Assembly (NCBI RefSeq): GCF_003574445.1
Contig: NZ_KZ984579.1
Coordinates: 1-47,874, forward strand
Reading direction: 5' to 3'
DNA length: 47,874 nucleotides
Source: Streptomyces sp. YIM 130001
GTDB lineage: Bacteria > Actinomycetota > Actinomycetes > Streptomycetales > Streptomycetaceae
Shown here: positions 26,396 through 34,181 of the stretch, piece after piece
Layout: every line of letters starts with the position of its first letter
Numbering within the stretch: position 1 is the stretch's first letter
Program-made: the position numbers and the translations under genes
The notes under the pieces: generated by a model
Databases searched by the model: none
The model's input: only the letters and a program-made list of their open reading frames with translations
Told to the model about the DNA's origin: nothing

Positions 26396-26411
26396 TCGAA
26401 TATCTGTTCGA
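26396..26411. promoter_or_regulatory. LexA (SOS) box upstream of dnaE2
   Basis: The sequence TCGAATATCTGTTCGA matches the actinobacterial SOS operator pattern TCGAAC-N4-GTTCGA at 11 of the 12 fixed positions. It is centred 66 bases upstream of the dnaE2 ATG. DNA-damage induction of dnaE2 and the ImuB-like gene is therefore predicted. Confidence 0.8.
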
Positions 26412-26528
26412 CAAAGGTAGCGCGTGAAGCCCTCCGACACGAACGGGACAAACGTGGATTACCTCGACCGAGTGATCAGTCGCCGGCCCCCGCCCCTGTC
26501 GGACCCGGCCGGTACGGTGCTGGTCGTG

Positions 26529-26765
26529 ATGGCGGGACGCGAACAGACCCGACTCGTCCTCCTGCGCGGCACCAGCGCCTCCGGCAAATCACCCGTGGCG
26601 GCCGCAGTGCGCGAGAAGGCCGGCCGCAACTGCCCTTCCGCGGCCCGACGGGGCGAGGCCGGCCGGCTGCTCACGGACGCGCAAAGTCACGGCTTTGCGC
26701 GTGGTTCGGCGGGGAGCGAGGTCAGTTGCAGCCGCTTCGCGTCCTGGGTTGCTACGGATGCGTGA
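26529..26765 (+). pseudogene. Truncated P-loop kinase/ATPase gene
   Basis: The frame starts MAGREQTRLVLLRGTSASGKS, a Walker A (GTSASGKS) preceded by a strand as in Streptomyces AAA/zeta-type small kinases, which commonly begin RLVLLRGNSASGKSSV and continue for about 170 residues. Here recognisable sequence ends after about 35 residues (EKAGRNCP) and the rest contains an 8-bp-stem inverted repeat and no further motif. The fragment is probably a broken gene, not a functional ATPase. It lies between the SOS cassette and the zinc-ribbon gene. Confidence 0.55.
26679..26700. repeat. Perfect inverted repeat in truncated P-loop gene
   Basis: GCGCAAAG and CTTTGCGC (8-bp arms) flank a 6-base loop TCACGG. 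There is no T tract, so it is not a clear terminator. Its position at the point where P-loop homology stops makes it a possible recombination scar or protein-binding site. Confidence 0.5.
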
Positions 26766-26936
26766 AGTCAGCTATGTTCTCGGCTCGTTGGGCCGGTGAG
26801 TGGCGGCCCCGGCCTCGATTGGCCCATGACCGGTCGGAACACACGGCCCGAAGGTGCGCTGCATCTCCACCGTTAAGTCACCCGCGGCTATCGGCGTCGT
26901 CGGGTCATGGGACCGCACGCCAGAATCGAGTCCGCG

Positions 26937-27608
26937 ATGGTGAAGAACCACGCTCGCAAGAACGCCGCCAAGGCCCGCCGTGCCCGGACCGGCGAAAGTC
27001 TGCAGAAGGCCCTAAAAGCCGTCCGTCGCCCTATCCCTGCAGGGTCCGAGCCGCCGTCGGAGTACCTGTACTTCCCTGTGGCCCTCAGGCCCGAACTCGA
27101 CGGCACTGCCCCGTGTCAGGACTGCGAGGGCACCGGTCTGCACGGCGGACTGTCGGGAAAGGTCGTTCCGATGGACCTCGAACGCAGTCGCCCGGGACTG
27201 GTCCTAGTCGCCTGCTCCGCCTGTGGCGGCTGTGGCCGAGCCGACCACAGCGACTGCCCGCCGCTGCACACCGGGGACGATCCACACGCTACCGCCGCCT
27301 ACTTGGCCAGGCTCCGGGTGGAGGCACGTGACGACTCTCCTGCGCCGACCTGCGCCGCCTGTCACGACCGGGAGTTCCTTTTCGAGCTCGGCATCGTCGA
27401 TGCCGAGCTGATCGAGGACACTCCAGAGATCGCCAACTACAAGGCCCGGGCCCACGCCATGGGTGAAGAGGACGATTCCGGCCTCCCCGATGGCTACAGT
27501 CTGCACATCCCTAGTGGCCTGCAGTACCTGATCATCCCCTGCGCTTGCGCGCCGGAAAGCGAAGCGCAGGTCGTGCCGGCCGCCGAACTGATGACGGCGG
27601 CCAACTGA
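26937..27608 (+). CDS. Zinc-ribbon/DnaJ-type cysteine-rich protein
   Basis: The 223-residue protein begins MVKNHARKNAAKARRARTGE (ATG at 26937), a basic stretch found in several actinomycete plasmid proteins. Cys pairs CQDCEGTG and CSACGGCG resemble DnaJ-type zinc-binding CxxCxGxG repeats, followed by CAACHD and a C-terminal CAC, so two zinc sites are likely. No catalytic motif is visible. A perfect hairpin terminator follows. A further 10 residues upstream in frame are less likely. Function is unknown. Confidence 0.68.
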   Translation: MVKNHARKNAAKARRARTGESLQKALKAVRRPIPAGSEPPSEYLYFPVALRPELDGTAPCQDCEGTGLHGGLSGKVVPMDLERSRPGLVLVACSACGGCGRADHSDCPPLHTGDDPHATAAYLARLRVEARDDSPAPTCAACHDREFLFELGIVDAELIEDTPEIANYKARAHAMGEEDDSGLPDGYSLHIPSGLQYLIIPCACAPESEAQVVPAAELMTAAN

Positions 27609-27630
27609 CAGCCAGGGTTAACGCTCAAGC

Positions 27631-27662
27631 GCCCCCGCCTCGGCGTAAGCCGAGGCGGGGGC
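27631..27662 (+). terminator. Strong hairpin terminator
   Basis: CCCCCGCCTCGGC and GCCGAGGCGGGGG form a perfect 13-bp stem (plus an outer G-C pair) around GTAA, beginning 22 bases after the stop of the zinc-ribbon gene. There is no long U tract, which is usual for streptomycete terminators. Confidence 0.85.
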
Positions 27663-27666
27663 ACCC

Positions 27667-27981
27667 ATGAAGGCTGTAGGTAGGCAGCTCCTCGCGAGAG
27701 GGGCCGAGGTGCTCGCGAACCTCGTCCGAGACCACCGCGGCACCACCCGCAGTTACTACCTCGACGTCGCCCTCGAGGAGACGTTCACCCGCCACGACTA
27801 CCTGGCCCACGTCACCGAACAGCACCTGCGCAAACTCGGCGCCGGATCCCAGCCATCGACCGCTGACGACGCCAGCAGCATCCCGCCCTCGACGCGCGCG
27901 AGACGGTCTCGGCCGCCGCGCCGCGGTGAACCCGCCGCACTACGCTGGAGCTGCTGCTCGGGGCTGTCGCGGAGGTACCTC
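27667..27981 (+). other. Open frame fused in-frame to ku; possible protein fragment
   Basis: The frame is open from ATG 27667 through to ku without a stop. The first 60 codons look like genuine protein (LVRDHRGTTRSYYLDVAL and DYLAHVTEQHLRKLGAG), while the last 40 are Arg/Pro-rich shadow-like sequence. The ku ATG at 27982 has its own GGAGG, so a fused product is unlikely. The segment may be the remains of a separate small gene. I do not recognise it. Confidence 0.4.
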
Positions 27982-28905
27982 ATGCGCCCTGTCTGGTCCG
28001 GAGCGATCTCGTTTGGCCTGGTCACGATCCCGATCAAGGTGCTGCCGGCCACCGAGGACCACTCGATCCGGTTTCACCAGTACCACCTCGAGGACATGGG
28101 TCGGATCCGCACTCGCAAGGTCTGTGAACTCGATGACAAAGAGGTCGCGAACGCGGAGATCGGCAAGGGCTACGAGCTGTCGAAAGACACCCTCGTCGCG
28201 GTCAGCGACGCCGAGCTCGACCAGATCCCGCTCCCGACCGCGAAAGCGATCGAGATCGCGGCTTTCGTTCCGTACGAATCGATCGACCCCATCCGCATCG
28301 GCGACGGCTACTTCCTGCAAGGCGACGGGCAGGTCGCGGCGAAACCGTACGTCCTGCTGCGCAAGGCCCTCGAGCGCTCCGAGAAGGCGGCGATCGCGAA
28401 GTTCGCGTGGCGCGGCCGCGAACGCCTCGGCCTGCTCCGCGTCAAAGGCGACACCATCGTCCTCCACGCGATGAAGTGGCCCGACGAAGTCCGCTCCCCG
28501 GAGTCCCTGGCCCCGAAGCCGGTCGACGTGACCGACGACGAGATCGACCAGGCCATGCAGCTGATCGAGTCGATGGCCTCGGACGGCATCGCCGATCAGG
28601 AGTGGGCCACCGACCGCTACACGACGGCTATCGAGGACGTCCTGGCGGCGAAGGCTGAAGGGAAGAAGCCGCCGAAGCCCGAGACAGGGGAAGAGCCGGC
28701 CGGACAAGTCGTCGACCTGATGGCCGCGTTGCAGGACTCCGTACAGAAGGCCAAAACGGCCCGCGGCGAGGGAGACGAAAACGCCACCGTCCACGAGATG
28801 CCGAAGAAGAAGACGGCCGTGAAGAAGTCCACCGCGAAGAAGACGGCCGCGAAGAAGAAGCCGCCGGCGAAGAAAGCGGTCTCCAAGGCACGCAGGGGCG
28901 CGTGA
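27982..28905 (+). CDS. ku: Ku protein for non-homologous end joining
   Basis: The 307-residue product starts MRPVWSGAISFGLVTIPIKV at an ATG behind GGAGG, the conserved start of bacterial Ku. It continues through the beta-barrel core (ELSKDTLVAVSDAELDQIPL and YFLQGDGQVAAKPYVLL) and the helical C-terminus (RYTTAIEDVLAAKAEGKKP), ending with a Lys/Ala-rich tail containing four KK runs, typical of actinobacterial Ku and thought to aid DNA binding. Ku homodimers hold DNA ends and recruit LigD; no ligD is in the window. The last 94 bases recur at 33751-33845. Confidence 0.93.
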   Translation: MRPVWSGAISFGLVTIPIKVLPATEDHSIRFHQYHLEDMGRIRTRKVCELDDKEVANAEIGKGYELSKDTLVAVSDAELDQIPLPTAKAIEIAAFVPYESIDPIRIGDGYFLQGDGQVAAKPYVLLRKALERSEKAAIAKFAWRGRERLGLLRVKGDTIVLHAMKWPDEVRSPESLAPKPVDVTDDEIDQAMQLIESMASDGIADQEWATDRYTTAIEDVLAAKAEGKKPPKPETGEEPAGQVVDLMAALQDSVQKAKTARGEGDENATVHEMPKKKTAVKKSTAKKTAAKKKPPAKKAVSKARRGA

Positions 28906-28927
28906 CCGCACGCACTTGGCGTGCCCG

Positions 28928-29248
28928 TCACCCGACCTCGGCGGAGTCCGGCTCGTGGACGTGCTTGAGGCGCATCCGCGCCTCCACCAAGGAGCGTCCT
29001 GACAGTCCATCCCAGTTGGGATGCGTGGACACGGCCTCCGCAGCCTTCCGGGCCTCTTCCGTCAGGCGCTGCATATCGGCGCGCTGCTGCTCGCTGTAGC
29101 CAGGCGAGTCGTCACGCCGCGGGGCCGGCCTTTCCCAGCCCTCCATCGGGTCCACTGACCACGGCAAGTCCCTACTCAACTCGGTGAGGGCGGCTTGCGT
29201 ACGCCGCAGCTCGTCCTGTGCGCTCAGCAGATCCTGGCGGGAAGTCAT
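28928..29248 (-). CDS. Small helical hypothetical protein
   Basis: The 106-residue protein starts MTSRQDLLSAQDEL at ATG 29246-29248, convergent with ku. It is charged and largely helical (QQRADMQRLTEEARKAAEAV) with a short Trp-containing middle (LPWSVDPMEGWERP). No membrane segment or known motif is visible. The start was chosen because the residues upstream are low-complexity shadow sequence. Function unknown. Confidence 0.55.
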   Translation of the reverse strand: MTSRQDLLSAQDELRRTQAALTELSRDLPWSVDPMEGWERPAPRRDDSPGYSEQQRADMQRLTEEARKAAEAVSTHPNWDGLSGRSLVEARMRLKHVHEPDSAEVG

Positions 29249-29834
29249 CACTACTACCGCCTCGGCAGCGGCATCAGCGGCATCAGCGGCACTGCGTACT
29301 GACCGCGGAGACCGATCGGCAGCGGCGCACCACACGTGGCAGCAACTGGGGCGGTGGGAGCGAGGCTCCTTTTACGTCAGCTTGACCGAGCGGGCGCAGG
29401 CCAAAGGTCGACTTACAGTGATGATTCAGCCAGAGGAAACGGTCATTTCAGGTAGCTGCGCGGAGCGCGTGAGAATCACGTGAATAACCCAGCGACACGA
29501 GAGGTGCGCCCCGGTGCCACGCCCTGCGGTGAGACGACGGGCTTCCGTTCGTACCTTTGGTCTACGCCAAGTCGGCGCATGCGTAATGAAGTTGCAAATC
29601 CCGCACGGGGTGAGCGTGCTTCCATTGCCGCGCAAGAGGCCGGATGCCGTCACGGCCGCAAATCAGTCAAAACGAGCTCGCCTCGGGCGTCGCTTTCACC
29701 TCCGATCGAGGTATGGCTGAAAATCACCACAACCATCAGCGAACGCCTGTTCGGTCGTGTGCGTTGCGTGATGGAGTGCGTGAGCCCAGTGACCGTGGGG
29801 GTCACTGGGCTTTCACATGTCTCTGAGGAGAAGC
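29249..29834. promoter_or_regulatory. Upstream region of the RHS gene with hairpin
   Basis: This 586-base stretch contains the promoter of the rhs gene and no supportable gene. A strong inverted repeat at 29783-29811, AGCCCAGTGACC / GGTCACTGGGCT with a 5-base loop, lies 24 bases before the rhs start; it could be an attenuator or the terminator of an upstream transcript. The segment 29440-29760 is less GC-rich than neighbouring genes. Confidence 0.55.
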
Positions 29835-32800
29835 ATGTCTTCACGCACCACAGGAGTACGGCTCAGACGCAGTCAGATCACCGCCAGACGCTCCGCAATC
29901 GCGCTCGTTGTCGCAGGTGCACTGGCTGCTGGGGCGATACCGGCGGCGATGGCCGCGCCGGGCGAGCCCGACAAGCCGGTGTCGGTTTGGGGCAAGAACG
30001 GCGACAAGGCGAAGATGCCGGCAGTGAAGGTCGGCAAGAACCAGGCGCCCAAGGCCGTGGGCGAGAAGCAGCCATCGGCCGAGGTGGCTGCCTGGCGCGC
30101 CGCGCAGAAGGATCGGGCCTCTACGGCGACGGACAAGCGCAAGCGGGCCGCGAAGGCTGTTGCCGCGGTCGTGCCCAAGGGCCAGGGCGATGTGCCCTAT
30201 CACCAGATCTCGGATGTCCGGGTCACGGACTCTCTGGTGGCCCGGATCAACTACTCGACCGGCAACCTGATGCTCGCCGGCACCGACCTCCAGGTCGCCG
30301 GTGTCGGCCAGTCGCTGCAGCTGACGCGCACCTACAACTCGCTGGAAGCGCCGTGGGGGAAGATGTCGCAGCGCTGGTGGCAGAACTACGAGCGCTACCT
30401 GCAGATCGAGGACGACCAAGTCGTCCTGTACGACGGGACCGCGGGTGCGGTCACGTTCACGAAGAAGGCCGACGGTACGTACACCACGGCCAAGGGCTAC
30501 CGGCTCGACTTGAAGAAGACCGACAGCGGCGAGTTCACGGTCACCGAGCGCGGATCCGGCACCAAGGACACCTACAGCGCCTCGGGCACCCTGCTCAAGA
30601 TCACTGACCGCAACAAGGGCGAGGTCAGCGTCGAGCAGCACGACGACGGCGCCGACCACACCGGGTTCCAGCTCACCGACAAGCGTTCGGGCCGCTTCAT
30701 CGACCTGACGAAGACGGATGCGTCGCAGTGGCAGGCCAAGGACAACGCCGGCCGCACCGTGGTCTACGACCTCAACGAGGCCGGCGACCTGACGAAGGTC
30801 ACCGACACCGAGGGCAAGGCGACCGAGTTCGGCTACGACTCCGACCGCCGCCTGACGAAGATCACCACCCCCGAGGGGCGGGTCACGGTCTTCACCTACG
30901 ACAGCGACAACCGCGTCACGTCGATGAAGCGCGCCACCAACTTCGACGGCTCCGGCGAGACCGGCCCCACCTACACCTACACGTACACCGCGGGCGAAGG
31001 CGACGCGGGCACCACGAAGGTGTCAGACCCCGCCGGGAACACCACCACCTATGCGCATGAGGCCAACGGCGAGATCACCAAGGTCACGGACGCGCTTGGC
31101 AAGAATCGCGAGTCGACCTACGACGCCAATCTCAACCTGGAGACGGCTGTCGACGCCATGGGCGTAGGTGGCGCGCCGGGTAACGTCACCGCCTATGGCT
31201 GGGACGACCGTTCCAACGCCACGTCGTTGAAACTGCCCACGGGTGCCACAACATCGCTGACTGGCTACAAGACCATCGCCGGCGCCGACGTTCCCGGCAA
31301 GATCACGTCCGCTGACGGTGTCGTGGTCGATTACACCTACGACTCCAAGGGCAACACCACCAAGGAAACCGTCGGCGGTGCTGAGGGTGGTACTCGCACC
31401 TTCGCCTACAACCCGGCCGACGCGACCTGTGGCGGGTTCGAGGGCCAGCGCTGTGAGGTGAAGGACGCCAACGACAAGGTCACCAAGTTCAATTACGACT
31501 CCAAGGGGAACCTGGCGAAGGCGACCCCGCCCGGTCCGGTGGGTGAAACGACTTACACCTACGACGAGTTGGGCCGTGCGGAGACCGCGACCGACGGTCG
31601 GGGTATCAAGTCGGTGTTCGTGTACGACGGCCGGGACCGCATCACCAAGGTCTCGACCACGAACACCACGGTCACCTATGCCTACGACGGTGACGGCAAC
31701 CTCAAGCAGCGCTCCGACTCGACCGGGGTGACGAAGTACGACTTCGACCCGCTCTCCCGGGAAACCGTGCGCACCCTGCAGGACGGCTCCCAGACCGTGT
31801 TGGCCTACACGGCCGAGGGCAACGTCGAGTCCTACACCGATCCGTCCGGCGAGGTGAAGTACACCTACGACAAGGTCAACCGGCTCGTCGCCCTCACGGA
31901 CGCGCAGGGCAAGAAGACCGGCTACGAGTACAACGCCAACGACGCCCGCACCAAGACCAGTTACCCGGGTGGGACGGTCGAGACGGTCACGCGTGACAAG
32001 GCCAACCGGGCCGAGCGGATCAAGGCCACCTCCGCCAAGGGCACGCTGATTGACCTGGCCTACGACTACTCGTACACCGACGGGGGCGCCAAGAAGGACG
32101 GTACCCAGATCCGCTCGGAGACCGACGCAGTTGAAGGACTCAAGCGCGCCTACGAGTACAACTCCGCGGGCCGGTTGACGTTCACCAAGGAGACTGAGGG
32201 CTCGACCACCGCGAACAGCTGGCTGTACTGCTACGACAAGGCCGGCAACCTCACCTCCCAGGGCATCAAGGCGGGCTGCCCCGGCGGCACCACCTACGAC
32301 TACAACGACGCTTCACAGATCACCGGCAAGAACGGCGACTCCAACGGCTGGTCCTACGACGAGACCGGCAACGAGACCGCCGGTGCACCGACTCCGGAGA
32401 CTGCCCGCACGGATGCCACCTGGAGCGACCACTCGCAGCTCACCGGGATCACCCAGGGTGGTAAGGACTACAAGGCCCGCTACGGAAGCACGGACAACTC
32501 CGAGCGCATCCAGTTTGGTGACACGACGTTCCACCACGGCCCGGTCGGCCTGTCCTCGCAGACATCTGGCGGCGTGGACATGGACTTCACCCGTGAACCC
32601 AACGGCAAGGCCAATTCGTTCCGCACGGAGACCCCGACGCGTTCCGAGGGCACGTACTACTACCTCACCGACGCCGTCGGCAGCGTGAAGGCGGTCGTCG
32701 ACGACCAGGGCGAGAAGGTCAACACCTACTACTACAGCCCCCGCGGGGTCACCGTCCCCACCGAAAAGGTTCCCCAGCCTCACCGCTTCGCCGGCGGCTA

Positions 32801-33257
32801 CCAAGACCCCACCGGGCTGTACCACCTTTCCGCGCGCTACATGGACCCCCGCACCGGACGCTTCACCCAGCAGGACCCGTCCGGCCTTGAGGCCAACCCC
32901 TACCTCTACGCCTCCGGCGACCCCACCAATAGGATCGACCCCAGCGGGCTTGCTTCGTGGTCCCTCGGTGGAGAGATCTGCTTCTTCATCTGCGTCGGTG
33001 GCGGATATGCGGAGAATATCGACGGCAGCGAGGGAGGCGGGTACTTCCGGATCGGGCTGGGTACGCCCGGGGGTGGTTTCAGTTCGCAGATCAACAGCGC
33101 CGACATTTCGAAGGGTACGGACGGTTGGGGATACGCCAACTGCAGCGCAATTGCCGCCGAGGGTGAGGTCAACCTGGGCGGTAGCGGAGCTTCGGTTGGC
33201 GGTGGCGGCAGTCTGAGCACTCCAGGGTGTTCAGTCGGAGCCCACGTTCAATTCTGA
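29835..33257 (+). CDS. Secreted RHS/YD-repeat protein
   Basis: The 1140-residue protein begins MSSRTTGVRLRRS at ATG 29835 (GAGGAG seven bases upstream; an earlier in-frame ATG at 29817 is less likely). A signal peptide ends near AGAIPAAMA. Residues about 100-200 form a DUF6531-like start (STGNLMLAGTDLQV), then about 600 residues of YD repeats (for example GYDSDRRLTKITTPEGRV), and the RHS core DPTGLYHLSARYMDPRTGRF ending DPSG near residue 1037. The 102-residue tip after this is Gly-rich with several Cys and carries no toxin motif I recognise. RHS proteins encapsulate variable tips used in contact or secreted antagonism. Confidence 0.88.
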   Translation: MSSRTTGVRLRRSQITARRSAIALVVAGALAAGAIPAAMAAPGEPDKPVSVWGKNGDKAKMPAVKVGKNQAPKAVGEKQPSAEVAAWRAAQKDRASTATDKRKRAAKAVAAVVPKGQGDVPYHQISDVRVTDSLVARINYSTGNLMLAGTDLQVAGVGQSLQLTRTYNSLEAPWGKMSQRWWQNYERYLQIEDDQVVLYDGTAGAVTFTKKADGTYTTAKGYRLDLKKTDSGEFTVTERGSGTKDTYSASGTLLKITDRNKGEVSVEQHDDGADHTGFQLTDKRSGRFIDLTKTDASQWQAKDNAGRTVVYDLNEAGDLTKVTDTEGKATEFGYDSDRRLTKITTPEGRVTVFTYDSDNRVTSMKRATNFDGSGETGPTYTYTYTAGEGDAGTTKVSDPAGNTTTYAHEANGEITKVTDALGKNRESTYDANLNLETAVDAMGVGGAPGNVTAYGWDDRSNATSLKLPTGATTSLTGYKTIAGADVPGKITSADGVVVDYTYDSKGNTTKETVGGAEGGTRTFAYNPADATCGGFEGQRCEVKDANDKVTKFNYDSKGNLAKATPPGPVGETTYTYDELGRAETATDGRGIKSVFVYDGRDRITKVSTTNTTVTYAYDGDGNLKQRSDSTGVTKYDFDPLSRETVRTLQDGSQTVLAYTAEGNVESYTDPSGEVKYTYDKVNRLVALTDAQGKKTGYEYNANDARTKTSYPGGTVETVTRDKANRAERIKATSAKGTLIDLAYDYSYTDGGAKKDGTQIRSETDAVEGLKRAYEYNSAGRLTFTKETEGSTTANSWLYCYDKAGNLTSQGIKAGCPGGTTYDYNDASQITGKNGDSNGWSYDETGNETAGAPTPETARTDATWSDHSQLTGITQGGKDYKARYGSTDNSERIQFGDTTFHHGPVGLSSQTSGGVDMDFTREPNGKANSFRTETPTRSEGTYYYLTDAVGSVKAVVDDQGEKVNTYYYSPRGVTVPTEKVPQPHRFAGGYQDPTGLYHLSARYMDPRTGRFTQQDPSGLEANPYLYASGDPTNRIDPSGLASWSLGGEICFFICVGGGYAENIDGSEGGGYFRIGLGTPGGGFSSQINSADISKGTDGWGYANCSAIAAEGEVNLGGSGASVGGGGSLSTPGCSVGAHVQF

Positions 33258-33321
33258 CCAAGCAAACCCGAGCCGGGGTCGCGAGGAATCGCGACCCCGG
33301 CTTCCGGAAGGGACGTGTGTA

Positions 33322-33465
33322 ATGGCAGCGGAGGGATGGGAGCCCTCGACCAATTTTTTGATCGCTTTCTTCGTAGCGTGGATGCTGGGGTTCGGGTTCG
33401 TATGCCACAGACTCTGGGCGGGCTACAAAAAGAGAAAAGGGATTAAGGATAATGGGTCCGAATAA
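33322..33465 (+). CDS. Small single-membrane-helix protein after RHS
   Basis: The 47-codon gene (MAAEGWEPSTNFLIAFFVAW) has one hydrophobic segment and a basic tail (KKRKG). ATG 33322 follows GGAAGG at a usual distance. It lies 64 bases after the rhs stop, is less GC-rich than the surroundings, and precedes another membrane protein gene. A possible immunity protein for the RHS tip is inferred from position only. Confidence 0.55.
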   Translation: MAAEGWEPSTNFLIAFFVAWMLGFGFVCHRLWAGYKKRKGIKDNGSE

Positions 33466-33491
33466 GAAGATCGGTGCGAGGTGATGTTTGA

Positions 33492-33722
33492 ATGAACGTG
33501 GCAATCGGACTGATGATGATCGTGGCGGGCGCCGCATTCGCCATTTCCGCGAAATCATTGGAGAGGATTAATGCGTCCAGCTCAAGATTCCTCTTCGGTG
33601 AGAACCGTGGCAGAAAGGCTTCGGCGGCACATGCGTGGGTGTTCCGGGTGGCGGGAGCCCTCTTCTGCATCATAGGGATCTTGATCGCGGCGGGGGTCGT
33701 AGAGTTGGCCAGTCATCGATGA
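33492..33722 (+). CDS. Small two-helix membrane protein after RHS
   Basis: The 76-residue product begins MNVAIGLMMIVAGAAFAISA and has a second hydrophobic segment (VFRVAGALFCIIGILIAAGV), linked by a basic loop (NRGRKASAAHAW). GAGGTGATG precedes the ATG at 33492. Together with the preceding gene it forms the likely 3' partner of rhs. Immunity to the RHS tip or help in secretion is plausible. AT content is raised relative to neighbours, suggesting recent acquisition. Confidence 0.7.
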   Translation: MNVAIGLMMIVAGAAFAISAKSLERINASSSRFLFGENRGRKASAAHAWVFRVAGALFCIIGILIAAGVVELASHR

Positions 33723-33750
33723 ATCAATCGAAGATCGAGTCACGCCATTA

Positions 33751-33829
33751 GACGGCCGCGAAGAAGTCCACCGCGAAGAAGAAGCCGCCGGCAAAGAAGA
33801 CAACCTCCAAGGCACGCAAGGGCGCCTGA
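33751..33829 (+). pseudogene. Duplicate of the ku 3' end
   Basis: From 33751 the sequence translates in the ku frame as TAAKKSTAKKKPPAKK followed by TTSKARKGA and a TGA, matching the Lys-rich tail of Ku (ending KKPPAKKAVSKARRGA) with one 15-base deletion. The similarity continues past the stop for about 16 bases (TGACCGCACGCA). No other part of ku is present. The copy is in the same orientation as the intact gene and begins abruptly at 33751. Confidence 0.85.
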
Positions 33830-33868
33830 CCGCACGCAATTGGGCGGTTCGGGCGGTGCCGCCTGTCG

Positions 33869-34045
33869 TCAGGCGGCGCCATTCACCAGGCAGGCAGGAC
33901 AGACCGGGTTCGCGTGGGTCCCGTACCGGGTGGTCAGGCCTTGGCAGCGCGCGCATGGACCGATCTGTGATGGCTGACAGCCGAGGATGAGTGCCGCGCC
34001 TCCGGGGTCTGTGCGGGGGGCGATGCGGCGGGGCGAATCGGTCAT
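33869..34045 (-). CDS. Small zinc-ribbon protein, 58 residues
   Basis: The product starts MTDSPRRIAPRTDPGG at ATG 34043-34045 and ends with CARCQG and CPAC knuckles that could bind one zinc ion. It is transcribed leftward toward the ku remnant, and diverges from the 34182 gene, sharing an upstream region of about 135 bases. Too short for a functional assignment. Confidence 0.5.
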   Translation of the reverse strand: MTDSPRRIAPRTDPGGAALILGCQPSQIGPCARCQGLTTRYGTHANPVCPACLVNGAA

Positions 34046-34181
34046 GCTTCGAAATCTAGCTGACCGGACCGCTACCCGACGGAGCAGCGTCCCAGGGGCC
34101 AAGACGGAGGCTGCCTACCGCAGCGGTGACCGATGTGATCACCTGGACGCTCGATCGAGCTGTCGACGGGCGGGGGCAGGC

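Noticed and set aside
24380..27331. Very long plus-strand open frame antisense to dnaE2
   Set aside because: High GC content keeps antisense frames open; composition is Arg/Gly/Pro-rich, and dnaE2 motifs are on the other strand.
29783..29811. Hairpin as a riboswitch
   Set aside because: A simple 12-bp stem with 5-base loop; no conserved aptamer elements.
32950..33257. RHS tip as a nuclease or deaminase toxin
   Set aside because: No HNH, deaminase or ADP-ribosyl motif could be seen; left as unknown tip.
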